Shown here: positions 63,495 to 64,000 of the stretch, in pieces | Numbering within the stretch: position 1 is the first letter of the stretch | How the letters are laid out: each line of letters begins with the position of its first letter | Source: an uncultured Collinsella sp. | GTDB lineage: Bacteria > Actinomycetota > Coriobacteriia > Coriobacteriales > Coriobacteriaceae | Reading direction: 5' to 3' | DNA: 64,000 nt | Assembly: GCA_900767675.1 (NCBI GenBank) | Contig: CAAFZX010000020.1 | Coordinates: 16,212-80,211 of the forward strand | Notes under the pieces: generated by a model | The model's database searches: none | The model's input: only the letters and a program-made list of their open reading frames with translations | Told to the model about the DNA's origin: nothing | Position numbers and translations under genes: made by a program

Positions 63495-64000
63495 ATGGAT
63501 ATCAAACGCAAGATTTCCGAGGCACAGGGCCTTACCCCTACCGAGCAACAACTCGGCATCTCGGCCCTTGCCATGGGCGAAGACGTCCGCGGGCTCTCTA
63601 TTAAGGAATTTGCCGCACGCACCAATGTTTCGGTCGCGAGCGTGCACCGTTTTTGCAAAAAGCTCGGCCTCGAGGGATTCAAAGACCTCAAGGTCGAGCT
63701 CATCCGTCAGGCAGCCGAGACGGGTAACCGGCGCGACGTGGACATCAACTTTCCCTTCGATGCCACCTCCACTCCTGCGCAGGTGATGGAGCGTATGGAG
63801 GGGCTCTATCAGACCACTTTGGCCGAAACGCAGGAGCTGCTCGACCCCACACAGCTCGACCAGGCCGCCAAGCTTATCGTGCGCGCCGGCACCGTGGACA
63901 TCTACACGGGCTCGCATAATCTGTATCCAGCGGGAATGTTCCGCGATCGCCTGCTTTCCGCCGGCAAAAGCGCGCCGGGCCACGACAGTGTCGAGGCGCA
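63495..64000 (+). CDS. RpiR/MurR-family regulator, 3'-truncated by window edge
   Basis: At least 168 residues; ATG 63495 behind GGGAG and the frame stays open to the end. N-terminal RpiR helix-turn-helix (about 1-77: GLSIKEFAARTNVSVASVHRFCKKLGLEGFKDLK) followed by the start of a SIS sugar-phosphate-binding domain (IYTGSHNLYPAGMF). Such regulators sense phosphosugars and control sugar-use genes; here it follows the GH106-like hydrolase by 42 nt, so it may be in the same unit. Confidence 0.92.
   Translation, partial: MDIKRKISEAQGLTPTEQQLGISALAMGEDVRGLSIKEFAARTNVSVASVHRFCKKLGLEGFKDLKVELIRQAAETGNRRDVDINFPFDATSTPAQVMERMEGLYQTTLAETQELLDPTQLDQAAKLIVRAGTVDIYTGSHNLYPAGMFRDRLLSAGKSAPGHDSVEA

Overview
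The window (about 60% GC, densely coded on both strands) looks like chromosomal DNA of a gut Coriobacteriia, most likely Collinsella or a close relative. I infer this from gene content, not a search: an actinobacterial FHA/PP2C/PknB cell-wall signalling operon, a dnaK-grpE-dnaJ-hspR operon with an HspR repressor, a mannose-type PTS with ManO, an LPxTG-like surface giant, and hydrogenase-maturation genes. No prophage, insertion sequence with a transposase, rRNA or CRISPR array was seen.

Layout. 1-9.2 kb: a partial membrane protein, then fhaA-fhaB-pstP, a single gene fusing a SEDS glycosyltransferase (FtsW/RodA) to a penicillin-binding transpeptidase, and pknB with four PASTA repeats. 9.2-9.7 kb: tRNA-Arg(CCT) beside a partial copy of its own 3' end. 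9.7-13 kb: PTS operon manX-manY-manZ-manO (minus strand). 13.3-18.5 kb: an iron-sulfur flavin oxidoreductase fused in frame to the nickel chaperone HypA, divergent from a TetR regulator and a DUF5692-like membrane protein, with twin operator palindromes between them. 18.7-22.1 kb: uncharacterised membrane protein, AAA_14/DUF4143 ATPase, a 57-residue ORF. 22.2-34.1 kb: clpB, two small exported proteins, an aconitase-family hydratase, and dnaK-grpE-dnaJ-hspR. clpB and dnaK carry the same 10-N7-10 operator, a variant of the HspR HAIR box. 34.6-38.8 kb: ferredoxin and the NAD synthesis operon nadA-nadB-nadC-niaR. 39-48.2 kb: a 209-bp MITE-like element, a 2,214-residue surface protein with an internal 1.4-kb tandem duplication, and a divergent LytTR/GHKL two-component system. 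48.2-56.2 kb: thioredoxin, NikR and hypF-hypC-hypD-hypE, then a HAD phosphatase. 56.6-64 kb: a lipoprotein, a PTS EIIA and 6-phospho-beta-glucosidase pair, an AraC regulator divergent from a GH106-like hydrolase, and the start of an RpiR regulator that runs off the end.

The most striking non-coding content is a set of dispersed palindromes that usually sit just 3' of genes. Three families share a GGGAC/GGGACAGG core. A larger (about 150 bp) element occurs as two full copies and one truncated copy, always just after the stop codon of a minus-strand gene; the two full copies differ by paired base changes that keep the same stems. That covariation suggests a conserved folded RNA or DNA hairpin, and it is the best candidate here for something undescribed. 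Nickel handling links two distant parts of the window: NikR and HypF/C/D/E near 50-55 kb and the HypA domain near 13.5 kb. No hypB and no hydrogenase structural gene is present.
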